Assembly (NCBI GenBank): GCA_022496185.1
Contig: WTXG01000055.1
Location: forward strand, 62,001 to 126,000
Direction: 5' to 3'
Length of the DNA stretch: 64,000 bases
DNA from: Multifurca ochricompacta
Lineage: Eukaryota > Basidiomycota > Agaricomycetes > Russulales > Russulaceae
The translations under genes were made by a program, and so were the position numbers. This document shows positions 1-10,133 of the stretch, piece after piece (within the stretch, counting starts at the first letter, position 1; each line of letters opens with the position of its first letter). The notes under the pieces are model-generated. The model made no database searches and was not told where the DNA came from. It saw only the letters and a list, made by a program, of their open reading frames with translations.

Positions 1-19
1 GATTATTGACTTGAGCTGG

Positions 20-92
20 TACGGTACGGGTACGGCACCGTACTACGGCACCGTCATACCGTAGGGTACGGGTACGGCGCGCAGCCCTATTC
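20..92. repeat. GGTACGG-type internal short repeat
   Basis: Direct and inverted iterations of GGTACGG/ACCGTAC fill this stretch, so it is locally self-complementary. Similar ACCCGTACC-type clusters lie at the ends of the hAT-like element at 17609-19039. It may therefore be a terminal fragment of such an element cut by the window edge. No partner end or target duplication is visible, so this is only a suggestion. Confidence 0.4.
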
Positions 93-181
93 CAGAGTCC
101 GCCAAGGTCATTAAGCCTTGTATCATTCTCCTTCCTCGCTTCTTCTCTTACGCTTCTTCTTACTGTTATCCTGCTGCCAAA

Positions 182-856
182 CTATCCCGTATCCCCTGCC
201 CTTTGCAGTGCTGGAGGTGGAGTTTGATGCCGTCCTTTCGCATTAATCGTCCTTCCACAACTGGAAATCGCAACCGCCGGCGCCTTGTGAACCTTGGTCG
301 TCGACCTATGCCGATTCAGGTCCTTTCTGCAGTCGAAACTCACCACACGGCCTTGCAGTTTCGTGCACTCCTCGCATATATATTCTGCCCATTCTCTGTC
401 AACTAGCGTTTTACGCACTGGTGTGGAAGGCTCCGCCAATGGAACTTGGATGACCTGCACGGTTGCCAGCGCCAGGATTGTCCCCGAGCCTACCTCGGTT
501 AAATTGTCTGGCACCGACATGTATTCAAGCGCTTTGGCGCTGTGGATAATGGATGGACATTGGGGGCGGCGCTGGGCCACGCTGTTGACTGCAACGTCGG
601 GAGCCTGGAAGTCAGAGTCGATGGAAATGACCCCACGCCCTGGTATCGACTCCAAGGCGCGCTGTCGCTCTTGACATTCACGCACTCTCGAGTTTGGACT
701 AGCGCCAACGGATCTTTCAAGTGGAATGTTGGAGCAGGTAACGAATAGCGCACTGCGCACCATGGGGACCATGCGAAGGTATCCTAAGTCGCCATAGCAG
801 CCTGTTTGCAAGTCCTCCGAGTTCTCTGCATTCGGCCGATAGGTTTGAATTACCAA
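182..856 (-). pseudogene. zinc-finger-like protein, 3' fragment
   Basis: This is an open minus-strand stretch of 224 codons. Near its C-terminal end it has a C-X2-C ... H-X6-H arrangement around the segment RKDLNRHR, which resembles fungal C2H2 fingers. A possible second finger nearby (SCGRTINAKGRH) lacks part of the Cys/His set. No complete gene model can be drawn, and the coding stretch at 1043-1789 on the same strand may be its upstream part with introns between. It could be a multi-exon transcription-factor-like gene or a decayed one. The finger call rests on pattern only, and the degenerate second finger makes me favour decay. Confidence 0.35.
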
Positions 857-1042
857 AGGTGTCGAGGGCTACCGATCTCACAGTAGGCGTCGACCCCTCT
901 ATAGCCAGCCGATCCAGGGGGTGTACAGCTTTGGGGGACTTCTCGTGTCTCTTTGCTTTCACGCGCTGACTTGGAGTCAACTTGGCATATTGCGCAACAC
1001 GACAACTCCGGCTGAATCGGGATGGTACTCTCAATGGAGCCG

Positions 1043-1789
1043 TTAGGTCTGTGACTCTCCTGAAAGCGCATCCGAGAACCCTGTAGGGTGGTTATCCATC
1101 GAGGTGAGATCCGAGAGAAATAACGAGTCGCTATCGACCTGCAGGTCTAGATTGGGTAGGGTGAGAGGTTCGTTGCCGCGACCACTAAATTCGAAGCCCA
1201 CAGGTGTTTCTAGTGGCGACGAATCTGACGAGGAGCTCGATGAATATGATGCGCTGTATGCGCTTACCATCCACTCGTCGAGGACCGGATTGTTGAGGGT
1301 TAGGACTAGGGGTGGCGGTCGATGGGTCCATTTGTGACCACTTATTCGCGCGGTGGGGCCTGTGCCCTCCTGCTGTACGAAGCCATTGATTCCTTGCTTG
1401 GGAACCTGCGACGGGTGATGAGCGAGCTCTCGTACTGAACAACTCTTTTTACTCACCAGAAAGTCTTCACGTAATTGTGTTCTGAATTGGTGAATCTGCG
1501 GACGCCTTTCCTGGGGCTGTGACAGGAAAATGGGGACATCCTGCGGCATCTGGCCAACGACAAAGACACAGGTCCGTTGACGCAGACTCGATATCGGTCG
1601 TCTCTCCCTATGAGTTCGAAGCGGAGAGAGGTTCCACGAGAGTGAGAAAATGGGAGAGAAGAAGGGATTTGATGTCGATGAGAACGCTGAGACAGACGAG
1701 TGGCCTTGCAAGTCTGGTAGGCTGTTTGCTACACTTGAAGGCTTGAACACACAAATGTAAATGGCTGAGAACTGGTCTGCGTCGAACAT
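1043..1789 (-). CDS. hypothetical protein, possible upstream exons of the zinc-finger gene
   Basis: This is an open frame of 248 codons on the same strand as the zinc-finger fragment downstream. The product has no domain I recognise. It is rich in Ser and Pro, with a poly-Ser run and acidic, low-complexity C-terminal parts that resemble disordered regions of fungal transcription factors. A plausible small intron (GTGAGT ... CGCAG) falls inside it near 1385-1465, so the real protein is probably shorter and spliced. It could also be non-coding. The only support is the open length and the conserved strand. Confidence 0.25.
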   Translation of the reverse strand: MFDADQFSAIYICVFKPSSVANSLPDLQGHSSVSAFSSTSNPFFSPIFSLSWNLSPLRTHRERRPISSLRQRTCVFVVGQMPQDVPIFLSQPQERRPQIHQFRTQLREDFLVSKKSCSVRELAHHPSQVPKQGINGFVQQEGTGPTARISGHKWTHRPPPLVLTLNNPVLDEWMVSAYSASYSSSSSSDSSPLETPVGFEFSGRGNEPLTLPNLDLQVDSDSLFLSDLTSMDNHPTGFSDALSGESQT

Positions 1790-2433
1790 TGGTAACGTTT
1801 ATAATGCCGAAGACGTTAATGAGGCTGAATATCAGTACGTCAAAAACTGTTGAAAGTTGATAGTCCTTTCGCTACCTTTGAAGGCTGTGGCACACAATGA
1901 GATGAAGAGAAGAGACAAAGTGAGTATTTCATGGATAAGATACTCGCCTTTATATACATGAGCAAATTCCAAGCTTAGTATGCAAAGATGTAAGTAGTAT
2001 AAGGAAGGACACGATTCATGGAGGACATCACTTCGAGTGCTGAAGATGCCGTCCGCTTGATCGAGCATCATGTGGATATGATCAGCCTTCATGTGCGTCG
2101 TGTTGTGAAACGAGGTGGATTCTGTGCATGGAAGGAATTCCTATCCTCTCAGTTGTTTCAGATCTGGGAACCTGAGGGCGCCTCTGATGAGCGCTGAGTG
2201 AGAAGGGTGTGAGGCCCACGATCGATACCCAACCTAGATATTTTTTAAACAAATCCCACGGGTGATGCCAAAAAATAAATACTATTTCTAATCATATGCC
2301 TCCACACGAAGCGATATACTATTGAACAAAAAGTATCCATACAAATTTCTTGACATACGATGTGAATAGGTGAGGTTGAACGCTCTTACCCAAACGTATT
2401 AAGATACTAAACGCTAGCGAAAGCTTTCCTCCA
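1790..2433. other. intergenic, no gene seen
   Basis: No convincing coding frame or RNA gene is seen. A TATA-like TTTATATAC motif near 1950 lies in a context similar to the LTRs elsewhere in the window, so a decayed solo LTR is possible. I cannot find its ends. Confidence 0.4.
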
Positions 2434-5400
2434 TCACGCACCATAATGAACAAAGTTCACCCACCGCTCCAGAGTCATCCCTTTCTTTCTCCTCATCTTC
2501 CGCGTCGCATCACGAAGCGCCCTTGCAGACCTCAAGTGGTAAGGTACCCCTTCTCCATTCCTAGAGAACATCGACTTGTAGAAATTCTCTGCAATTTCAC
2601 TTCCATCTATATCTGCCATCTCCCACATCGTCCCGACCACACTTCGAAACCCACAATATTGCACTGCCGCGGTAAGATGAAGTGCCTCGTCAGCAATACT
2701 GTCATCTGTCAATTCCGCAGTGTGACATGCAGCAAGGAATGCAAATTCAGCAGCAGGCAGTTGAGAGCGTACGATGTCGAGTAGAGTAAGGCGCTCATCA
2801 CCAAACAGCTTGAATGATGCATCGAATGGTTTCCCAGTTTCGAGTGTTCCATGACACACGAAATGTGCAAATCCGTGATGTCGCAGTCCTTCCACCACAC
2901 CAGCCGGTGTCGCGATCTTCCCACAGAGGGTGGTCACCGGCAGCCGCGAATTGAGAGACTGTATGATTTCCATCTCTCCAAAAGCGCCTGGTAAGGATTC
3001 ATCTGGATTAGCCACAAGGAGTAACGAAGGTTGGATCGACATTTCTGGACTGGGTTTGCGAGACTCGATGAGTGCAGAGAGTGTGGGTGTATATGAGGGG
3101 ATATATAGATCTGAAAAGTATCGTTTGACACCGTCATCTGATGGGATTGGACCCATCGCATGAAGTGGAAGAGAGCAGAAAACAGAGGTCGGACACCACC
3201 AGATTCGTGATTGTTCTGGTACACCCAAAGTGCGGAGCTTGTCAATGACTGGTTCGCCGATGAGGTTATAAAGGCCCTCGAGTACGGAACGTAAAGCGCG
3301 TTTGTATTTGTCTGAATCGAGACCCTCCTTTCGTGCGACCACTAGGCGATCTCTTAGTTTATTTGCACGGTCATAGAAATCATCAGTTGTAGGGATAAGG
3401 GAAGGGGGAGAGTCTTGAAAGAGTATGAGGATATCAGAACGCCACTCAGTATGGTTGATAATAATGACTGGCCCATGTGAAGCGGCAGAACGAATGTTTT
3501 CGAACGACGGTGTCTTCAGAAAGTCTCCAAACCCTGGTAATTCTTGGATCTGCGACACGAGCACATCCCGCTCCTCCAGAAGCTTCTGTTGCTTGACCAC
3601 CAGATGACTGAATGGGTCCATCCCATCATCAACCTGTGATCCACCATCACTGATCCCTATAGTCCCACTCGGCGTGACGGACATGGTGAGTGACTCGAGA
3701 TCCTGATTAATTGCCGCAAGTTTCGTCGCTAAAGGTGAATTGAATCGAGAAAGATGATCCATGGAATTTCGAAGACCACGCATTTCAGACCATAGTAATG
3801 CCCTCCCTTGTTCTAGAGTCTCAATAGCCTGAGTGAATTGACCCATTTCGATCTGGTAAGACGCGTACTCGAGCGGCATCTTGTCACCGATCCCTCGGAT
3901 TGCGACGAGTCGAGCATGCTGTATTTGTAAGGTCGGCGCGGAAACCGATGAGCTCTGGATTAATGACATGGCCTTCTCATATGCAACAGAGACAGATGGG
4001 TGTTGGGCCGTTCGAGTAATGAGTGCCCAGATGCATGAAAGAGCAAATCGGTCAGGTACCCTCGCGAATTTGTCATCGACAGCCAAAGGAATTAGCTCAA
4101 TGATTTCATCCAAATCCTGTCTGTGACTAAGCAATTTAAAGCGCTTGGTCAAAGACACAAAAAGTTCGTTCATTAAAGTGAAGTGGTGTGGCCGGGCGCT
4201 TTTCATTTCGAGAACACCACGAAGCACGGTGATAGACTCGTCAAGGTACTCCATTTTATTCGAACACTCAAACGCCATGTAGAGGTCGACGCCCAAATAG
4301 AATGCCGGTTGGAATCCAAATGGATAACTCGTGTCAGCTGACGCAGCTAGTACCCGGCGGCACTTGATCACCTCTTCAAGGTCCTTTATATCGTTGGTAT
4401 GAGAGAACTTGGCTTCATGCCAATTCGCAAGATCCTGGATGTGTGTGTTGTGATTGGAATTGCCCGGGGGAGTCTTGGAGATTAGTTCGCGGAGATTCCG
4501 GATTTTCTCCTCTACCAACGTCATCGGATACCCCGCTCGAACAGCATCCACTTTATCAATCATGACATGAGCTGAGGACGATGAGGCAAGGCTGACCACT
4601 TCGGAAGTATATGAACGTGCTTCTTGAAGAGCTTCTGTGAGACCGAAGTTCTTGAAGCGCTTCTTAGCGAGGAATGCCATGACATGGGAAACTGTATGCT
4701 GAAGGTCGTTGCCAAGGGAAGAAGAGCCGAGTAAGGTACGAGAACGGGAAATCGCCTCCTCTAAATATTCTGGGTTTGGAAAGAACATAGCCCGAGTGAG
4801 TGCAAGAGCCGCGGCGGATCCCGAAGCCTGATCCCGAAGAGGACTTGAGGCAATGAGACTTTCTACGAGGGCCATTGCCTCATCGTAATCGTCATTCGAA
4901 TAATTTGTTGTGTATCGAATTAAGAGGGAACAAGTCAGTCCAAGAAGAACTTGATGAGAGCCTGGCGGTAAGATCTTCAGCGCGTCCCGAAGGCATTGAA
5001 TGACTCCATCTAATGGCTCTACTTTCTTCCTTTGATTAAATTTGCATAAAATGGCGTCGACCAAGGCGATAATGGCGTTATTGGGGTAGTTTTCTGAGCT
5101 GTGGCAGGTGAGAAGTTCTTGGCAGAGCATCACCATCTCCTCAATGTCACCCGTCCCATCCGCTTCCAGCTCAACTTGAATACCCAACGCATGAACAAGC
5201 GATGATGTGACGACTTCGTGCGGGACCTCAAAGGTATCAAGGGGTAGTCCCCGTAGATGACGAAGGTATTCAATCGCACACTTGACATCTCCAGGTTGCT
5301 TGAACTCCTCGGAACGACGAAAAAGGGAAAATACGAGATGAAAGAAGATTTGAACCACGTTTAGGTATAATCCCCAGGAAGGTGGAAGAAAGATCGCTTC

Positions 5401-5669
5401 GGTGTAATGAAGAATGGATCTGTCAAGATCTTCCTTCTGTTCTGATAGCTCATAGCGTATGGATCGTGATTTAGCCAGACGGTGGATGCAGGCAGTGTAA
5501 GAGGGATGAGATCGAGGGATCCTTGAGAGAGCACACTCAAGAAAAGTGATGACTAGGTCGAGTTCCATAATGGAGACTGCGAATAAATAAATAAATGAAT
5601 TACTGATGATAGAAGGGCATATGCTCGGGAAAGAGGTGGCAAAGTTGTGCACTTACATTCTTGGGCCAT
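2434..5669 (-). CDS. TPR-like repeat protein with C-terminal CHAT (caspase-like) protease domain
   Basis: CHAT domains are clan CD cysteine peptidases related to caspases and separase, usually fused to TPR-type repeats that sense partners. Here about 600 residues of helical TPR-like repeats precede a CHAT domain in the last 250 residues. The catalytic pair is visible as His in FVCHGTLE and Cys in LAACHTAE, 42 residues apart. The main exon is open from 5576 to 2434 (internal ATG at 5568, 1,044 aa). An 80-bp intron (5577-5656, donor GTAAGT, acceptor CAG) joins a 13-nt first exon (5657-5669) in frame and adds the N-terminus MAQEFSI. I prefer that start. A copia element begins at 5713, only 44 bp upstream, so the native promoter is probably displaced. 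Such proteins are numerous in Agaricomycetes. The substrate is unknown. Confidence 0.85.
5577..5656 (-). other. predicted first intron of the CHAT gene
   Basis: Reading the minus strand, GTAAGT at the 5' edge and TTCGCAG at the 3' edge bound 80 bp. Removing it joins a 13-nt ATG exon to the main exon without breaking the frame (ATGGCCCAAGAAT joined to TCTCC). The alternative is that translation simply starts at the in-frame ATG at 5568. Confidence 0.65.
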
Positions 5670-5712
5670 GGTTTATTCAATGTACAAGAATCACAGTAAC
5701 CACGGGTCCTCT

Positions 5713-6142
5713 TGTTGAGCCGGTAACGGATCAGAGTTGGCCGGACCGGATCAGAGGTGACCGGAGTTGCCGGTACAAGACAGAGTTAAGTGGACATTGT
5801 AATATACCTACTGACATTCCACTCGTTTGTTATGATTACTTATGATTAAGATACAATCCTTCATGACCATAGCACAGCACACTCTTTACAGTATTTAAGG
5901 ACATTATTTCTGTAGTGTACACTTCAGTTTTGACCATTCACAACTGAAGTGAGTATTTACTTAGATTATCTTTACCGTGCGTATAGCTAACATTACTCGA
6001 GTAGTTATCTTGCTACCCGTTTAGGTAAAGACTAATTAATATAGTAGTTTTGACCATTCACAACTGAATTATCTTGCTACCCGTTTAGTTATCTTGCTAC
6101 CCGTTTAGGTAGCGCTTATCTAACCTCAGCTGCGTTTCCACA
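5713..6142 (+). repeat. 5' LTR of copia element
   Basis: 430 bp, starting TGTTGAGCC and ending TTTCCACA. It is nearly identical to the 3' LTR at 15365-15794. It contains internal direct repeats (GTTTTGACCATTCACAACTGAA twice in part, and ATCTTGCTACCCGTTTAG three times in part) that may be promoter or enhancer units. Confidence 0.95.
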
Positions 6143-6154
6143 GGTTATGGGCCC
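6143..6154 (+). promoter_or_regulatory. primer binding site, half-tRNA (initiator Met) type
   Basis: Directly after the LTR, GGTTATGGGCCC is the reverse complement of an initiator tRNA-Met anticodon stem-loop (GGGCCCATAACC). Drosophila copia and yeast Ty5 are known to prime from the anticodon region of a cleaved initiator tRNA rather than from its 3' end. The match and its position indicate the same mode here. Confidence 0.75.
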
Positions 6155-6501
6155 TGGCCGTAACTGAATAATCCAGAAGAAGATCGACACTTTATTACAC
6201 AAGCTTCCTTTTCAGATCACGCGTTTTTTTGATATCTCCCGAAAAGGCAAGCCTCTGTTCACTTGTAGAACCCCATTCCCCGGCTCCTGGAACCGGTGGA
6301 TCGGTGTAGACTGGGCCCCTCACCTGGGCTTCGCGCGAGCCGTGCGAGGTAGCATGGCGACGCTGAAGCACGTGTGAGTAATCCCTTACAAGGGACTGGA
6401 CTTCCGAGTTCAGAGCGTACAGTTGGATGCATCGGGGTTGGTCCGATCTTGATAATCTGGGTCTAACGCTCCACCCAGATTGAAAACCGTCACTTAGCAG
6501 C

Positions 6502-7940
6502 ATGGCCCCTACATTTTCATTCCCACCTTCAGCCACGATCGAGATCCTCGATGGAGCAAACTGGCCTACTTGGTCGGCACGCATGATGGCAATCTTCTGG
6601 ATGAATGGCGTCCGGAACCACTTAGTCGGTCCCCCGCCCCCTACTCTCCCAGCAGACTGGGACGAAAAGGAAGGCGTTCTCGTAGGCGTCCTTGAAGTTT
6701 ACACTCAGAAGGATGTCTGGACAGCTGTAGCAGATGACACTAAATTTGCTACTTGTAAGGCTAAGTGGGACGAGCTGCATCGTGTCTACGGAGGAGTTGG
6801 ATCTATGTCAACGTTCAACACTTGGGCTTCCCTCACAGGCACTGCCCTTGACGACTCCTCGCCAATGCTCCCGCAATTACAAAAGCTGAATGAAGCTCAC
6901 ATCAGTCTCAAGAACAACGAGATGGAGATCTCCGATCTCCAATTTTCATTTATCCTCATCAAGGCTCTACCCGAGTCTTACTCAGCCGTCGCATCAACGA
7001 TACTCGCTTCCGGTGCACCGTCGGGCCTTCTACCTCAGGTCATACAAGATCGCATTCTCAATGAGGAAGGTCGGCGATCCGGAGCTTCCGCGTCACTCAA
7101 CAAAGCCGCGCCCATCAAAAACAAATCAAATAAACCAAATATTAAATGCTTTTATTGTCAGAAAAGCGGGCACAAGGCTACGGAGTGTCGGAAGAAGAAG
7201 AAGGATGCAGAGGACAAGAAGGCAACGGAGGCAGCGTCAGCCAATAAGGTGGTGAACGCTCACTTAGCTACCACTTCGGCATCGATTGTAGAGGTAGCCG
7301 ACGACAATGACAAGCTCCGTGTTGCCCTGTACTCGGCTGAGAGATCCAGATGGATGATGGATTCTGGTGCGACCCATCACATTACCCCGCATCGATCAGA
7401 CTTCACGACATACAAGCTCGCACATGGAATAGTGCGCTTAGGTGACAACTCTAATGTGAAGCAGATCGGGGTTGGGACTGTGGTATTCACTACCACTGTA
7501 GGGAACAAAGAGTCCGAAATCACGCTGAATAACGTTCTACACATTCCAGACGTGAAGACGCGCTTCATCTCAACACGCACTCTTGCCCAAAAGGGGGCTC
7601 GGATCTCGTTCCAAGATAATCACTTTCAGATCTCAGTCCAAGACCGGACAGTAGCACGAGGCTACTTGGAGGTGAACCTTTACTGGTTGGACACCTCCAT
7701 GGCAGGCCTCAATGCGCACGCGCGCACTTCACTTCCTATTGACATCTGGCATCATCGCATGGGGCACATGTCATACGATGCCCTGAAGCGATACCATGAA
7801 TCTGTAAAAGGTATAACTCTCGATGCTCCGATCAATCACGATCAGTCGCCGTGTTCCGGGTGCGAACTCGGGAAACAGTCGCGACTTCCCTTCAAGTCTT
7901 CTCACAAGCGATCGGACCGGCTACTTCAAATCGTACACAG
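6502..7940 (+). CDS. copia Gag-Pol, 5' part: Gag, zinc knuckle, protease, pre-integrase
   Basis: This is the N-terminal 479 codons of the copia polyprotein. Gag resembles the UBN2/DUF4219 type (motif DGANWPTWSARM). It is followed by a CCHC knuckle (CFYCQKSGHKATEC), the aspartic protease core (MDSGATHH) and the GAG-pre-integrase zinc motif (WHHRMGHMS, then CSGCELGKQ). The ATG at 6502 is the first in frame, and the 360-bp leader upstream carries no other convincing frame. The frame is cut inside an AGC codon at 7939-7940 by the nested LTR element and resumes at 12734. In place it would end prematurely within the nested LTR. Confidence 0.93.
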
Positions 7941-8557
7941 TGTGCGGAGCCAATCCGCGGTGAGTGCGAGGCAAAGTTAGTTTTCCCTGAATGGTGAGAG
8001 AGGTAAAGAGGAGAGGGAGAGTGCGTAGAAAGAGTCCCAAGGATAACTAGACTTCGAAGGAGGGTGCGTCGTGCTTTGAACTGATGCGAATCTACTGCTT
8101 TGCTGGTTCCGTTTGACCTTGCGCTTGATGTCGTCAAGAAGTTCTTTAGCACACAAAAGAAAGATAAAGAAAGGGGAGAAATGCCGATTGATTTCTGCTT
8201 CTAGTGGCTCACTGGCTGGTCTACTACAAGCATTGTATGTACCTTTATATACTTGCAGAGAGACCGAGTTATGAAGCAGAAAGAGGGTGAATTAGGGTTG
8301 AAAGAAGATAAGGTGAGATGATGCCAGGCAATAAAGGCGGAGATGATGTAGACGGGGAGGTAGAAACCTGGCAATTAAGACGGGGAGGTAGTGAAACTGT
8401 GTAAGGAATGGACGGGCATGCGGCCCGGAATGCAAATGTACTGATAAAAGATAATATACGGAACTAGATCATAAGTGCTCTAATTCAGGGTTTGTAATGA
8501 AAGAGGGGAGAGGCGATAGATGGAGGTTTCATGCTCAACGCCCGAGCCATCCTTACA
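7941..8557 (-). repeat. 3' LTR of gag-protease element
   Basis: 617 bp, reading TGTAAGG...CCGCACA on the minus strand. It differs from its partner by one G. A TATATAAAG box lies on the minus strand near 8246-8254. Confidence 0.95.
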
Positions 8558-8610
8558 TCTCCCGGGGGGTTTAAAAATTGACCGTCCCCGGTCAAACTTC
8601 TTTGTTGTTG

Positions 8611-10116
8611 TCAAGTATAGAGTCTTCTGACGCCGAACAGAATCGAAATGTAGCGTTGTACCCACGGGACGTGTTCGATAACCGAGACCCTGACCGAGGC
8701 ATGGTAGTCTTCCTGAAATCGCCTCTTCTTGTCGTTAGTCCAAGCTGGCCCGAGTACATTGACTTTGAATACATGTTGCGATAGTTTCAGCTTCTCGGAG
8801 GTAAAATGCGGAGGTTGTGCCGGAAGATGAGGAAGGGAGCGTAATATATTGGAGGGAATGCGACGAATGGTACCGAAATCTTCAGGCGGCGATGCCAGAA
8901 CCGGTCGGACTTTTGAGGTGAGAGTAGTGAAATGGTGGGGGCGAGAAGAGTCGATGCAGGAATGGGAGACTTGAGTAACCAGAGAGTGTGTCCCAGCGAA
9001 GCCATCCTGGGCCTTGCGCGCGCGAGAAGTGATGTTTTCGGCTCTAACTGGGTCACAGGGGTCATGAATGCGAACTTCAACTCGTCCATCTGGATGATCT
9101 TCAAGGCGACACAAGAGGAGATGATGGAAAGGTCGGCCAAGCAAGAGGCGGAAGGGGGCATGGTCCACTACATGTGCATGGATCTTGAAAGCGATATTAC
9201 CAATCTGCATGGCTAAGTTTTCGGCACAGCCTATAGTTTCGCTTTGACATCCATTCGCGCCTTCCATGTTGAGCCGGTTGTGGATATTAATGTGCGCGCC
9301 TGCTTCCCGAGCTAAGTCCTTCCTCATAACGACTATCTGAGATCCTTGGTCCAGTACTCCAGCTTCCGAGACGATACCATTGACTAAGACATCCACTTCT
9401 CTGAGAGGCATTGAGAATTTGGGTGTGGGGCATGAGGTGAGCTCTAGAACGGATACTGGGCCTTCTTGCACTTGGTCTGGAGTCTCTTCAATCCAGTTAG
9501 TCTCAACGCGTCGGGTGCGTAGCTTCTCAACCATCTCCTTCCGAATAGTAGGGCTTGCAGCCAAAATGTGAGCGGGTGTCGTAAGAGCAAGTTTACCAGT
9601 CATGAGCCAAGCAAGAAGTTCTTCTACAAGACGTTGATCCTCCATAGATGATTGGTATCGGTATTGGGGAGCAGTTCGCGTGACCAAGGGGTTAGAAAGC
9701 GGGGCAGGAATATGGGTCGGGGGTGTGGTCGGAGCAATGGGAGACGGGTCGGGAGAAGGAATAGGGGCTGGCGTGGTCGGCTTTATTGTAATCGTTGGGG
9801 CGAGCTCTGGCATTTTTGAAGCTTTTGTCTGTCGCTTCTTCCTTTCTGTGGCGAATACCTGAAATATGTCCAAACCGTCTTCGTCACTGTCATCCTCTGA
9901 CTCCACAGGGCTATGATCGGGTTCGGTAACTTCCACAATGTGTGCTGATGTTGTAGGTTGAATTCTGAAGGTCTGGATGGTTAGTGTTTGGTGAGGGGGA
10001 GCGTCGCGCGGAAAGGTTGTGGTGGAAGGGTTGCTATGTTGGGCCAGCCACTCATCTATACTTGATTGAAGTCCTTGATTTGCGCCATTTAATGGGATAG
10101 GTTGTCCGTTTGGCAA
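8611..10116 (-). CDS. retropepsin-like protease region of the gag-protease element
   Basis: This is the downstream part of the element's polyprotein. A Pro/Thr-rich linker leads to an aspartic-protease-like core with LDQGSQIVVMRKDL, where DQG stands in place of the usual DSG/DTG. A typical flap and C-terminal LLLGRPF motif follow about 65 residues later. DQG variants occur in fungal gypsy-like elements, so activity cannot be judged from this alone. The frame ends about 50 bp before the 3' LTR, and no reverse transcriptase motif follows. It links to the upstream Gag part by a single frameshift close to 10290. Confidence 0.75.
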   Translation of the reverse strand: MPNGQPIPLNGANQGLQSSIDEWLAQHSNPSTTTFPRDAPPHQTLTIQTFRIQPTTSAHIVEVTEPDHSPVESEDDSDEDGLDIFQVFATERKKRQTKASKMPELAPTITIKPTTPAPIPSPDPSPIAPTTPPTHIPAPLSNPLVTRTAPQYRYQSSMEDQRLVEELLAWLMTGKLALTTPAHILAASPTIRKEMVEKLRTRRVETNWIEETPDQVQEGPVSVLELTSCPTPKFSMPLREVDVLVNGIVSEAGVLDQGSQIVVMRKDLAREAGAHINIHNRLNMEGANGCQSETIGCAENLAMQIGNIAFKIHAHVVDHAPFRLLLGRPFHHLLLCRLEDHPDGRVEVRIHDPCDPVRAENITSRARKAQDGFAGTHSLVTQVSHSCIDSSRPHHFTTLTSKVRPVLASPPEDFGTIRRIPSNILRSLPHLPAQPPHFTSEKLKLSQHVFKVNVLGPAWTNDKKRRFQEDYHASVRVSVIEHVPWVQRYISILFGVRRLYT

Positions 10117-10133
10117 GCTGAGACGGTTGTTGA

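Noticed and set aside
6195..6584. 129-codon minus-strand frame in the copia leader
   Set aside because: It is antisense to the copia leader and Gag start, with no domain. A chance frame.
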